In this document: positions 29,872-37,982 of the stretch, one piece after another
Layout: every line of letters starts with the position of its first letter
Numbering within the stretch: position 1 is the first letter of the stretch
Assembly: GCA_031256975.1 (NCBI GenBank)
Contig: JAIRPN010000010.1
Span: 1 to 64,000 of the forward strand
Reading direction: 5' to 3'
From: Verrucomicrobiales bacterium
GTDB taxonomy: Bacteria > Verrucomicrobiota > Verrucomicrobiia > Methylacidiphilales > JAAUTS01
Length of the DNA stretch: 64,000 nt
Position numbers and translations under genes: made by a program
The notes under the pieces: generated by a model
What the model was told of the DNA's origin: nothing
The model's input: only the letters and a program-made list of their open reading frames with translations
Database searches by the model: none

Positions 29872-30489
29872 ATGCAACCCAATCCCATTCAAATTTTCAC
29901 CAACAACCGGCAGGCGGCGCGGTTCTGGTTCTTTACCTTCCTCTGCACGCTGATGGCGCTGGCGGTAATGCCGTATTTATTGGTGCGCGCCTGCCGGGTG
30001 CCGGAACGGGCGGTCATTTTGAACACGGCCACCGGCAGCATGGTGTACGCGCCGGTCATAGGCTTCATGGAGGCGGACGAGTTGCACGCCTATCACGCCA
30101 GGCTGGCAACCCTGGCGTTGCTGCAAACCAATCCCAACGGGCCCGATTTTTCCGAACTGATCGACCGCCTGTTCCTGGCCGGTGCGCGGAAACAGGTGCG
30201 CAATGCCTTTGCCGCCGGCGAGGATTTGTACAAATCCAAGCAACTGCGCCAGAAACCGGAAATTGCCGAGATCAAGATTTTGCACGGCAGCGGCAAGGTC
30301 GGCGGCCTGCCCGCCGTGGACGTGCAGGTCAGCGGCCAATTGATCCGCAGCGGTATCAGCAACGGCATGAGCTTTGCCGAGCCGGTGAATTTTACCATCC
30401 GTTACGCGCTGGTGCGCAATCCCGATTTATTGAACAACAACCTGTTTCCGCTCGCCGTGGGAACTTACCGCTATCAGGAGCAGCCATGA
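29872..30489 (+). CDS. VirB8/TraE-like T4SS protein
   Basis: ~205 aa with a single N-terminal TM and soluble periplasmic domain, between the B6- and B9-like genes. Confidence 0.6.
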   Translation: MQPNPIQIFTNNRQAARFWFFTFLCTLMALAVMPYLLVRACRVPERAVILNTATGSMVYAPVIGFMEADELHAYHARLATLALLQTNPNGPDFSELIDRLFLAGARKQVRNAFAAGEDLYKSKQLRQKPEIAEIKILHGSGKVGGLPAVDVQVSGQLIRSGISNGMSFAEPVNFTIRYALVRNPDLLNNNLFPLAVGTYRYQEQP

Positions 30490-31310
30490 GAATCATCAGT
30501 TATTTAACCGTCAGTTTATTGTTGTGGCTGCCGCCGCTAATGGCGGGGCCGTCGGTCAGGCAGTACCCGCTGGATGAAAACCTTGTGCACGAGGTGCCGG
30601 TGGCGCTTGACGAGGGAACCACGGTATTTTTGTTCCCGTCGAAAATCAACGGCATCTATGCGCGGAAGGTGTCGCTCGATTTGAGCGACGCGGCGGATTT
30701 CACCATGACTTATCAGCCCGGACAGTTTTATTTCACTATCAATGCCAGGAGAGAGGGGGTGCGGGATGTCGTCAGCGTGGTGATGGGCAAGCGGGTTTAT
30801 CAAATCCGCATCAGGGCCGAGCGGGAAAAACCGGTGCTGACCGCTTCCTTTTACCAGGTTGCCCGGCAGGGGAAGGCGGCGGCAGTTTCGCCTGACAAAT
30901 TGCTGTCGCTGCTGGACAAGAGCAAGCTGTATTACCAGTTGCGGCAGCACTACCCGCAGGACGCGGAACAAATTGACCACATCTCCCCGAAGAATGTCCT
31001 CTGTTACCGCGACTTCACCGTGACGGTGCAGGATGTCTGGCGTTACGAGGCCGAGGATACCCTGGTGTTTCGCGTCCTGTTGAAAAATTTGAGCGACCTG
31101 CCCATTGACTACCTCGCCAATGAAATCGCCGTGCGGGTTGGGCAGCGCATTTATCCCGCCGCGTTGGTGGATGCCGCCGGGGTTATGCCGCCCCGCTCCG
31201 TTGTTCCCGTTTATTTTGCCATCAGCGGATCGCCGGAGGGCGGGCGCAATCATCTTTCAGTCAACAACCGCTGGAACATTCTGGTGCCAAGAAAGGACAA
31301 GGAATCATGA
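30486..31310 (+). CDS. VirB9/TrbG/TraK-like T4SS outer-membrane-complex protein
   Basis: Signal peptide; beta-rich; order immediately upstream of the VirB10-like gene; ATGA-type overlap on both sides. Confidence 0.65.
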   Translation: MRIISYLTVSLLLWLPPLMAGPSVRQYPLDENLVHEVPVALDEGTTVFLFPSKINGIYARKVSLDLSDAADFTMTYQPGQFYFTINARREGVRDVVSVVMGKRVYQIRIRAEREKPVLTASFYQVARQGKAAAVSPDKLLSLLDKSKLYYQLRQHYPQDAEQIDHISPKNVLCYRDFTVTVQDVWRYEAEDTLVFRVLLKNLSDLPIDYLANEIAVRVGQRIYPAALVDAAGVMPPRSVVPVYFAISGSPEGGRNHLSVNNRWNILVPRKDKES

Positions 31311-32296
31311 ACATTCATCGCATTTTGTTCTTTTTCAAGACCGGCACCGGCAGATTGCTGTTGTTCATGGCCTTGTTCGGCTTGGTGATCTGGCTGGTGA
31401 TTATGGGGCGGGTTGACGGCGGCAAGGTGGTTGAGAACGCCGTCGAAATGGAGAAGCAGGCGGTCGCGGCAGTGGGCAAGGTGACCACTTACGTCAATCA
31501 GACCACGCCCATGTCGGGTAGTGGCACGACGAATAGTAAGCTCAAGACAGAGGGAAAAGGGGCTATGCCACCACAGCCGCGTTCAACTGCGCTGTATGTT
31601 GATCCGCAAGTACAGGTCAGTGAGGACTATGCGCCCTTTGGCCGGTTGTTGGAATGCCAGTTGGTCATCACGCTGGATTCCAGCCGCACCCAGACCCCGA
31701 TCATCGGGCAGGTACTGAAGGATGTTTATCATGATGGCCGGTTGATTATTCCCGCCGGGGCCGAGATTCACGGCATGGCGCAGGTGGACCGTTCCCGCGA
31801 CCGCATTACCGCGCAGGAAAAATGGTCGCTGGTCTGGCGTTTTCCGCATGACCCGATGAACGGCTATGAGTTGCCGCTGACGGGGATTGCCCTGGCGCAT
31901 CTGCCCGATGCCAACGGCCAGGGTTGGAGCATCATCGACGGCAGCGCGGGCTTGCCCGGTGAGCTGATCAAGAGCGACAAGTGGGCGGAGATCAAATTGT
32001 TCGCCGCGACCTTTATTCAGGGAATCGGGCAGGGCTTGGGTTCCTCGGAAATGTTGTACACCGGCAACGGGGTGTACCAGTCGTCTGCCGGCACCATCAA
32101 GAACGGCCTGGCGAAGGGGGCCGAACTGATGACCCAGGCTTACGCCCAGCAAATCCAGCAGTCCATCCAGCGCGACGGCTTCTTTGTCCGGGTGGCGGCG
32201 GGAACGCCGTTTTATTTGTACGTCACCCAGACTATCGATTTGGCCGATGCCGGTTACGGCATGGCCGCAGTTAACCCTCAACGGAGAAAACCATGA
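31307..32296 (+). CDS. VirB10/TrbI-like T4SS protein
   Basis: Single TM, then AGTPFYLYVTQTIDL and QTPIIGQVLKDVYHDGRLIIPAGAEIHGMAQVDRSRDRI, matching the VirB10 C-terminal pattern. Confidence 0.85.
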   Translation: MNIHRILFFFKTGTGRLLLFMALFGLVIWLVIMGRVDGGKVVENAVEMEKQAVAAVGKVTTYVNQTTPMSGSGTTNSKLKTEGKGAMPPQPRSTALYVDPQVQVSEDYAPFGRLLECQLVITLDSSRTQTPIIGQVLKDVYHDGRLIIPAGAEIHGMAQVDRSRDRITAQEKWSLVWRFPHDPMNGYELPLTGIALAHLPDANGQGWSIIDGSAGLPGELIKSDKWAEIKLFAATFIQGIGQGLGSSEMLYTGNGVYQSSAGTIKNGLAKGAELMTQAYAQQIQQSIQRDGFFVRVAAGTPFYLYVTQTIDLADAGYGMAAVNPQRRKP

Positions 32297-33132
32297 ACAG
32301 AAAATTCAGCCTGCCCTTGTGGCTCAAGGAAGCGCGCAAGGAAAACGGCTATGTGAACGCCGCCGTGGAACTGGCCGCCGATGCCGGTTACAGCAAGGCG
32401 AAGTTTTGGGAGCAGTTCGCCCGCGGCCTCTACAACCGCATGAAATTCAGGGTGGAAGACCACAGCCAGACCGGAATTGTTGCTGTCCTGCCTCCGCCCC
32501 CGCGCAAGAAAACCCGCCGTGGCCGCTACGCGCTGCCGGTATTGCTGTTGTCGTTGACTGTTTCTGCGCTGGCAGCGTGCAGCGGCCCCAATGCGACACC
32601 GGGCACACCGTGCCTGCCCGCCTTGCCGGTGGACAGTCCCGGCACCCTGCTGGACAACGACCAACGCAACTGGGTGCGAAACGACGAGCAGTTGCGGCAG
32701 TACACCCTCAATCCCTACCGTGACCCGAACAACCCGAACCTGCGGCATGACGGGCACAACGTGCAGCGGTTGGAGCAGTCGGCGGATTGGAATCTGCGGC
32801 AAAATCCGCCGCTGGATTTGGCGGTGGGACCGGTGCCGGACCAGAACGTGCCCGCCTCGGTGCTCAATCCGGTCAAGGCCGAGCTTGAGCAGAAGCTGGC
32901 CGAACAGCAGAAGTATATGGCCCTCATCGTCGAGCAGAATGAACAGTTGTTGTTGCGGGACAGGGAACGGCAGGAGCAGGCCGCGCAGATGGAGACTCTG
33001 AAAGCGCAAACCACGGACTTGCAGCAACAGGTTGGAGCTTTGCATGAGCAGTTGGACTTGGAGCGTTCCTTGCGCGTGCAGGATCAACTGGAGGTGTACA
33101 CCGCCAAACCGTGGTGGAAGTTTTGGCAATGA
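32293..33132 (+). CDS. Hypothetical membrane-anchored coiled-coil protein in T4SS operon
   Basis: One TM (YALPVLLLSLTVSALAACSG), C-terminal coiled coil; overlaps neighbours. Confidence 0.6.
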   Translation: MNRKFSLPLWLKEARKENGYVNAAVELAADAGYSKAKFWEQFARGLYNRMKFRVEDHSQTGIVAVLPPPPRKKTRRGRYALPVLLLSLTVSALAACSGPNATPGTPCLPALPVDSPGTLLDNDQRNWVRNDEQLRQYTLNPYRDPNNPNLRHDGHNVQRLEQSADWNLRQNPPLDLAVGPVPDQNVPASVLNPVKAELEQKLAEQQKYMALIVEQNEQLLLRDRERQEQAAQMETLKAQTTDLQQQVGALHEQLDLERSLRVQDQLEVYTAKPWWKFWQ

Positions 33133-33437
33133 AGCAGCCGGTCAATATTTTCAGGGACGAGGCCGGCGGAATCACGCTGTGGCTGACCAATATCGGCAAG
33201 GATTCCTACGGCAATAAATCCGTCTGGATTGCCCGTGGCGACCATGCGGACGATTTGTGGCATAACCGGAAAATCCGACTGGCCCATATTCCCGAATGGA
33301 GACGCAAAACCTTGCCGACCGTGCAGGACATTAGCGGCAGTCCCCGACTGGTCGCCGCTCTGAAGAACTACTATTGCCGCTATTGCCTGGCGGAACGTCA
33401 GACACCGGTACCACAGCGCCGGGGAATCAGAATTTAA
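33129..33437 (+). CDS. Hypothetical protein
   Basis: ATG at 33129 overlaps the upstream stop (ATGA). Confidence 0.55.
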   Translation: MKQPVNIFRDEAGGITLWLTNIGKDSYGNKSVWIARGDHADDLWHNRKIRLAHIPEWRRKTLPTVQDISGSPRLVAALKNYYCRYCLAERQTPVPQRRGIRI

Positions 33438-33457
33438 CCAACCAAAGGAGCAAAAAC

Positions 33458-33889
33458 ATGGAAACACTGGCAGAAAAAATACGCCGCGCTAAGGCGGAAA
33501 ACCCGCAGGAAAAACCGATCCCGGAAAACTCGCTGAAAGTCGAGGGCTACTGGGAAAAGGACAACAAGGAAGGCAGTTCGTGGGTGGCCGAGGTCATCGG
33601 CGTCAGAGCGCAGGACAGCGACATGGTGCTGGACTTGCGGTTTGTGGAAAATCACTCGATCCGCTGGACGAGCAAAAAGAAGGAGAAAACCCCGGCCGGA
33701 ATCAAGACCTGGTACTTGCCGGACGGCGTGTACAAGGCGCGGCTGGTGGAAAAGAACGGCGCCGAACCGGCCTGGCATCACTTTGCCGTGGTGGACGGCG
33801 TTCGTGACGAGTTGACCGAGAACCAGGTGTTCGGGATTTTCACCGATCCGCTCACCCCGACCCCGGAGGAAATGAATCATCATGAGTAA
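33458..33889 (+). CDS. Hypothetical protein
   Basis: ATG at 33458 preceded by aaaggagcaaaaac (good RBS). Confidence 0.6.
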   Translation: METLAEKIRRAKAENPQEKPIPENSLKVEGYWEKDNKEGSSWVAEVIGVRAQDSDMVLDLRFVENHSIRWTSKKKEKTPAGIKTWYLPDGVYKARLVEKNGAEPAWHHFAVVDGVRDELTENQVFGIFTDPLTPTPEEMNHHE

Positions 33890-34109
33890 GCAAATTACCA
33901 TTGATGTCAGCGACGAAATCATGGGCAAATGCGAACAGGCCGCCGCGCGGATCGACAAGATGCTGCCGGTGGCCATCGGCGTGCCGCCCGTGTCGTTGCT
34001 GCAAATCAGTCTGGAAACGGCTTTTTTCAGGGAAAATGCCGAATCTATTGCCAGAAAATTCGTCAAGAGCCTCACCAGGGCCGATTTGGCGAAAGCTGGC
34101 GGCAAATAA
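33882..34109 (+). CDS. Hypothetical protein
   Basis: Overlaps the upstream gene; MSKQITIDVSDEIMGKCEQAAARIDKMLPVAIG... Confidence 0.55.
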   Translation: MSKQITIDVSDEIMGKCEQAAARIDKMLPVAIGVPPVSLLQISLETAFFRENAESIARKFVKSLTRADLAKAGGK

Positions 34110-34136
34110 ACCCCTAATCGAAAGGAATATCAAATT

Positions 34137-34523
34137 ATGCCATTAGTCAGAAATCCCGACAGAAACCGGAGACCGGACACGGCGGAATCGTTCGACGGGG
34201 ACGATTTTGAATTGCCGGTAAACCCCGAAATCGAGCGGAAAATCGCCGACTTCAAAAAGGAACACCCCCGTCTGGCGGTGTTTGTAAAAACCTTGCCCCG
34301 CGAACGTTTGGAGAACGCCTACGTGTTGCAGCACGTCGAGCGTAGCGAGCGTTTTGAAATCTACAAGCAGAAGGCGATTGCAGCGATGGATAAGCCGGAG
34401 AACGCCGAACTCAAGAAGCAGATCGAGGAAAAGCTGGCGAACGTCCTTGACCCCAGGGTCAGGGAAAGACTGTTTGGTCGCAAGGTCATGCAGGCCGTGG
34501 CCATCGGCTCGCTCAAAATCTAG
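34137..34523 (+). CDS. Hypothetical protein
   Basis: 128-aa ORF with upstream cgaaaggaatatc RBS-like sequence. Confidence 0.55.
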   Translation: MPLVRNPDRNRRPDTAESFDGDDFELPVNPEIERKIADFKKEHPRLAVFVKTLPRERLENAYVLQHVERSERFEIYKQKAIAAMDKPENAELKKQIEEKLANVLDPRVRERLFGRKVMQAVAIGSLKI

Positions 34524-34534
34524 TAAAATTGTGA

Positions 34535-34569
34535 CACCCGCACGGTGGCGCAGTGTCGCCGTGCGGGTG
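34535..34569. promoter_or_regulatory. 11-bp perfect inverted repeat (CACCCGCACGG...CCGTGCGGGTG) between the operon end and dcm
   Basis: Read directly; 13-nt loop; lies 11 bp upstream of the ATG at 34580. Confidence 0.6.
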
Positions 34570-34579
34570 GTTCGTCTTC

Positions 34580-35527
34580 ATGCAACCCACTCATGTCCTG
34601 GATTATCAGCCATGCGCTCATGCGCCGTTACGGGAACTCCATCTCTTTGCCGGAGGCGGGGGCGGCATCCTTGCGTCCAGGCTGCTCGGCCACCGGGTCG
34701 TCTGCGCCGTCGAAATCGCCCCCTATGCCGCAAGCATACTTGTCGCCAGACAAAATGACGGCTTTTTCGCGCCTTTCCCAATCTGGGATAACATTTGCAC
34801 CTTTGATGGCAGGCCATGGCGAGGCCATGTTGACGTGGTGGCTGGCGGCTTTCCCTGCCAGGACATCAGCAGCGCAGGCAAGGGGGCCGGCATTGACGGG
34901 GAACGCAGCGGGCTCTGGCGCGAATTTTCAAGAATCATTGGCGAGGTTCGACCGCTCTTCGCATTCGTGGAGAATTCGCCAATGCTCACTGTTCGGGGGC
35001 TTGGACGAGTTCTCGGCGACCTGGCCGCGCTGGGGTATGATGCAAGATGGGGTGTGCTGGGCGCTGCCGACCTTGGCGCCCCGCACCAGCGGGAGCGTAT
35101 CTGGATTGTGGCTGCCGACGCCATTGGCCAGCGATGCGAACAGCGGCAGGCTTTGTCGGCACGACCGCTTCTATCAAAACCAGACGGGATCGTTGTGCCG
35201 GATTACCCGCAATGGCAAACGCTGGACTGTGGGGCTGGGACGCTTGGTGCAATTATGGCCGACGCCAACCGCCTCCGATGCCACCAAGTGGAACAACATG
35301 ACCGCCGGGGAACGCTTGGCCAAGGGACAGATGGTGCGGCTGGGCAACTCGCTATCCACTACGGAGAACCGGGTTGGTGGCAAGCTGAACCCGCGCTGGG
35401 TCGAGTGGCTGATGGGGTGGCCAATCGGGCACACCGACTTAAAGCCCTTGGCAACGGACAAGTCCCTCTATGTGCCGCCACCGCCTGGCAAATCCTCGCA
35501 AACGACTTTCAATTTTTAAGGGCCTGA
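34580..35527 (+). CDS. DNA (cytosine-5) methyltransferase
   Basis: LHLFAGGGGGILASRLLGHRVVCAVE (motif I), AGGFPCQDISSAGKGAG (motif IV PCQ), FVENS (ENV-like), PHQRERIWIVA (QRR-like), LKALGNGQVPLCAATAW (motif X). Confidence 0.92.
   Translation: MQPTHVLDYQPCAHAPLRELHLFAGGGGGILASRLLGHRVVCAVEIAPYAASILVARQNDGFFAPFPIWDNICTFDGRPWRGHVDVVAGGFPCQDISSAGKGAGIDGERSGLWREFSRIIGEVRPLFAFVENSPMLTVRGLGRVLGDLAALGYDARWGVLGAADLGAPHQRERIWIVAADAIGQRCEQRQALSARPLLSKPDGIVVPDYPQWQTLDCGAGTLGAIMADANRLRCHQVEQHDRRGTLGQGTDGAAGQLAIHYGEPGWWQAEPALGRVADGVANRAHRLKALGNGQVPLCAATAWQILANDFQFLRA
34593..35519 (+). other. Full-length ORF overlapping dcm in another frame, protein-like (candidate dual coding)
   Basis: Track ORF 34545..35519 (GTG); internal ATG at 34593. 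ARTSAAQARGPALTG..SLFGGLDEFSATWPRWGMMQDGVCWALPT..LWPTPTASDATKW..LNPRWVEWLMGWPIGHTDLKPLATDK. Confidence 0.5.
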
Positions 35528-35554
35528 CGACCCAACCCAAAAGGACGAACAAAC

Positions 35555-36346
35555 ATGACATCGACTAAAAAAATCACCAAGGACCGTATTAAACCCGCCG
35601 TTCGCTGGCCGGGCGGCAAATCCCGCCTGCTCAAGGAATTGTTACCGCTGATTCCGCCGCATACCTGTTATGTGGAGCCATTCGCCGGTGGGTTGGCCAT
35701 GCTGTTGGCCAAGGCCCCGTCACCCATCGAGGTGATTAACGACATCAACCATGACCTGGTCGGCTTTTACCGCTGTGTGCGTTTCCACCGCGACGAACTG
35801 TTGACCGAATTGGAATTTGTGTTGAACAGCCGCGAGGAATTTAATGATTTTCGCCAGCAACCCGGCCTGACCGACATTCAGCGGGCCGCCCGTTGGTTCT
35901 TCCGCAACAAGACTTGCTTTGGCGGGGCAAACCTGGACGTGTTCGGCACCTCGGCCACCACCGCCATGAGTTCACGGGCCGCGCGTATGGAGGCTATTCG
36001 CGCCCTCAATTACCGCCTGGACAAGACCACTATTGAACACCGCGACTGGCAGCAGGTCATGAAGTTGTATGACCGTAGTGAGACGTTTTTCTTCATCGAT
36101 CCGCCCTACACCGGTTGCAAGATTCCGATGTACGACGAGTGGGAGATCAACGATGTCAGAAGAATGAGGGATTTTTTGTTCACGCTGAAGGGGAAGTGGC
36201 TGCTGACTTTTAACGATATCCCGGAGATTCGGCGAATCTTTGACGGTTGCGAGATCAAGGGCGTTGCCCGTCACCGAGGCGTTAATAACAAGCAGGGGGC
36301 CAAAATCTACCGGGAATTGATTATCCGGCCAGGCGGGCGTTTATGA
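35555..36346 (+). CDS. DNA adenine methyltransferase (Dam / D12 class)
   Basis: VRWPGGKSRLLKELLPLIPPHTCYVEPFAGGLAMLL and FFIDPPYTG (DPPY motif). Confidence 0.92.
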   Translation: MTSTKKITKDRIKPAVRWPGGKSRLLKELLPLIPPHTCYVEPFAGGLAMLLAKAPSPIEVINDINHDLVGFYRCVRFHRDELLTELEFVLNSREEFNDFRQQPGLTDIQRAARWFFRNKTCFGGANLDVFGTSATTAMSSRAARMEAIRALNYRLDKTTIEHRDWQQVMKLYDRSETFFFIDPPYTGCKIPMYDEWEINDVRRMRDFLFTLKGKWLLTFNDIPEIRRIFDGCEIKGVARHRGVNNKQGAKIYRELIIRPGGRL

Positions 36347-36366
36347 TGAAAAGAGGATGACAGTTT

Positions 36367-36573
36367 ATGACTGACCAAATTGAGAGATTATTAAACAAAA
36401 ACGAGGCGGCTAAATTTTTGGGAATTGCGGTCAGGACTTTGGACCACTGGATGCAGCAGCGCAAGATTCCATTTCATAAGATTGGAACCGCAAGAAAATC
36501 CATAGTGCGATTTAAATTGGCTGATTTGGAAGAATTGCTGCGCGCAAACAGGATACCAGCAATTCATATGTAA
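36367..36573 (+). CDS. Excisionase-like / MerR-type HTH small protein
   Basis: LLNKNEAAKFLGIAVRTLDHWMQQRKIPFHKIGTARKSIVRFKLADLEELL. Confidence 0.8.
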   Translation: MTDQIERLLNKNEAAKFLGIAVRTLDHWMQQRKIPFHKIGTARKSIVRFKLADLEELLRANRIPAIHM

Positions 36574-36588
36574 CCATATTTTGGGAAG

Positions 36589-36921
36589 TTAATTTATTGC
36601 CAAGATTTCGGGCTGTTTTTTGGCAATATGCAATAACTTTAATGCTGCGCCGCTGGGCTTTCTTTCGCCACGTTCCCAAGCTATGGCGGTTCGTTTGGGA
36701 ACATTCAATAATCGGGCAAAAACAGCTTGGCTAGCTCCCATGCGGGTACGAATGCGACGAATTTCAATTGGTGCAATTTTAGATACTGGGGTGGGTAGTT
36801 CCAATGTAGTAGTACGAAGATCATCAATCTTTCCAGCCCGTAATATGTCCAAGCCTTCTCTTGCCGAAGCAATCAGTTCTGATCCGCTAAACAGGTAATT
36901 TTTTTCAATCTTTTTGATCAT
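36589..36921 (-). CDS. HigA/NadS-like antitoxin, XRE HTH
   Basis: IRRIRTRMGASQAVFARLLNVPKRTAIAWERGERKPSGAALKLLHI; directly downstream of the RelE-like gene. Confidence 0.8.
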   Translation of the reverse strand: MIKKIEKNYLFSGSELIASAREGLDILRAGKIDDLRTTTLELPTPVSKIAPIEIRRIRTRMGASQAVFARLLNVPKRTAIAWERGERKPSGAALKLLHIAKKQPEILAIN

Positions 36922-37250
36922 AGCAGTTCCTTTTTAATTTCTGTGGCGATTTCACGTAACGTGATTCGCTCTTTCGCTGTTAAGTTCGTTTTATTTCCTT
37001 TGGTGTAAATCATCACAAAAACAATAATGGCAACTTCTGGCACGCGCAAATAAATGACCCTTGCTCCACCACTTTTTCCCCGTCCCACTATTTTCATTCT
37101 CACTTTGCGAAACCCACCACTGCCCTGTATAACATCCCCTTTGTCAGGTTGCTTCATCAGGTCATTTTGCAATTCTCTTAAAGCTTCATCATCTGTGATT
37201 TCCAATAATCGACGGGTAAATGCAGGAAACTCAATAAAGCTCAATTTCAC
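36918..37250 (-). CDS. RelE/HigB-like toxin
   Basis: MKLSFIEFPAFTRRLLEITDDEALRELQNDLMKQPDKGDVIQGSGGFRKVRMKIVGRGKSGGARVIYLR; 4-bp overlap with the antitoxin. Confidence 0.82.
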   Translation of the reverse strand: MKLSFIEFPAFTRRLLEITDDEALRELQNDLMKQPDKGDVIQGSGGFRKVRMKIVGRGKSGGARVIYLRVPEVAIIVFVMIYTKGNKTNLTAKERITLREIATEIKKELL

Positions 37251-37530
37251 TTAAAAAAATATTACACATTGTGTAATAGATTCAATAAAAATAATACCAT
37301 GCTTTTTCTTCTAATCATGGAAAAATTACAAGGCGATTGTCAGATTATTATTGCCCGAGCTTATTTATCATAGGCAACGGCAGAATATTGAACAAATACA
37401 GCGAATTTAAAAAACTTATCCGATTTCATAATTAATACCAATCTTGATATTGTATGCGGTGCTTTTTTTGAAAAAAACCAAAGGCGCTAAAAACCGCTAA
37501 AATTGCCTAACTTTTATTTAGAAGAAATTA

Positions 37531-37547
37531 GCACACAGTTGCACACA
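37531..37547. repeat. Direct repeat GCACACA-GTT-GCACACA
   Basis: gcacacagttgcacaca read directly, in the AT-rich stretch next to the att-like sequence. Confidence 0.5.
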
Positions 37548-37666
37548 AATTTTTGGCGTTTTGGGTCGTTTTCTTGCTTTTCGAGTATTTTATTAAATAA
37601 GTCATATCTTGTTTATAATAACATATTTATATCATAAATATGCCACTATGCGCCATGCTTGGTATG

Positions 37667-37688
37667 GATTCGAGTCCCACCGCCTCCA
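37667..37688 (+). other. tRNA/tmRNA 3'-end-like fragment, candidate integration (att) site
   Basis: gattcgagtcccaccgcctcca resembles a T-arm loop (TTCGAGT) plus acceptor strand and discriminator A; no complete tRNA is found upstream. Confidence 0.4.
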
Positions 37689-37982
37689 TGCCATATTGAT
37701 TAATATGGTGATTATGGATAATGCGTGTAAATTTTGCGGAATAAATCCTCTATAGAAAACAGGACGGAACGTTTCTCGTTTTATAATTTTTGATTAATTT
37801 GGTGGATCGAGGTGGATTAATCGAAACAATAAGACTCTGATTGGGCCACCCAAGTAGCATGTCGAAGGCGTAGTCGGGCTAATCTTTGATAGATTCAGAG
37901 ATAAATTGCTTTATTTCATATACCGAAAGAATTGTGGAACGTCTTATGCTTGCTGGTAGGGCTATAAGATGGACTAACGGTC

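Larger units (their letters stand above)
22613..37692. mobile_element. Integrative/conjugative element-like region (T4SS genes, two DNA methyltransferases, Xis-like HTH, TA pair, att-like end); boundaries approximate
   Basis: Gene content; att-like sequence and GCACACA direct repeats at the right side; AT-rich junction 37.25-37.98 kb. No integrase or relaxase in the window. Confidence 0.5.

Noticed and set aside
37661-37692. Complete tRNA or tmRNA gene
   Set aside because: Only the T-loop/acceptor-like 3' part is visible; the stem nearest the loop has an A-C mismatch and no D-arm or anticodon arm is found upstream. Kept only as an att candidate.
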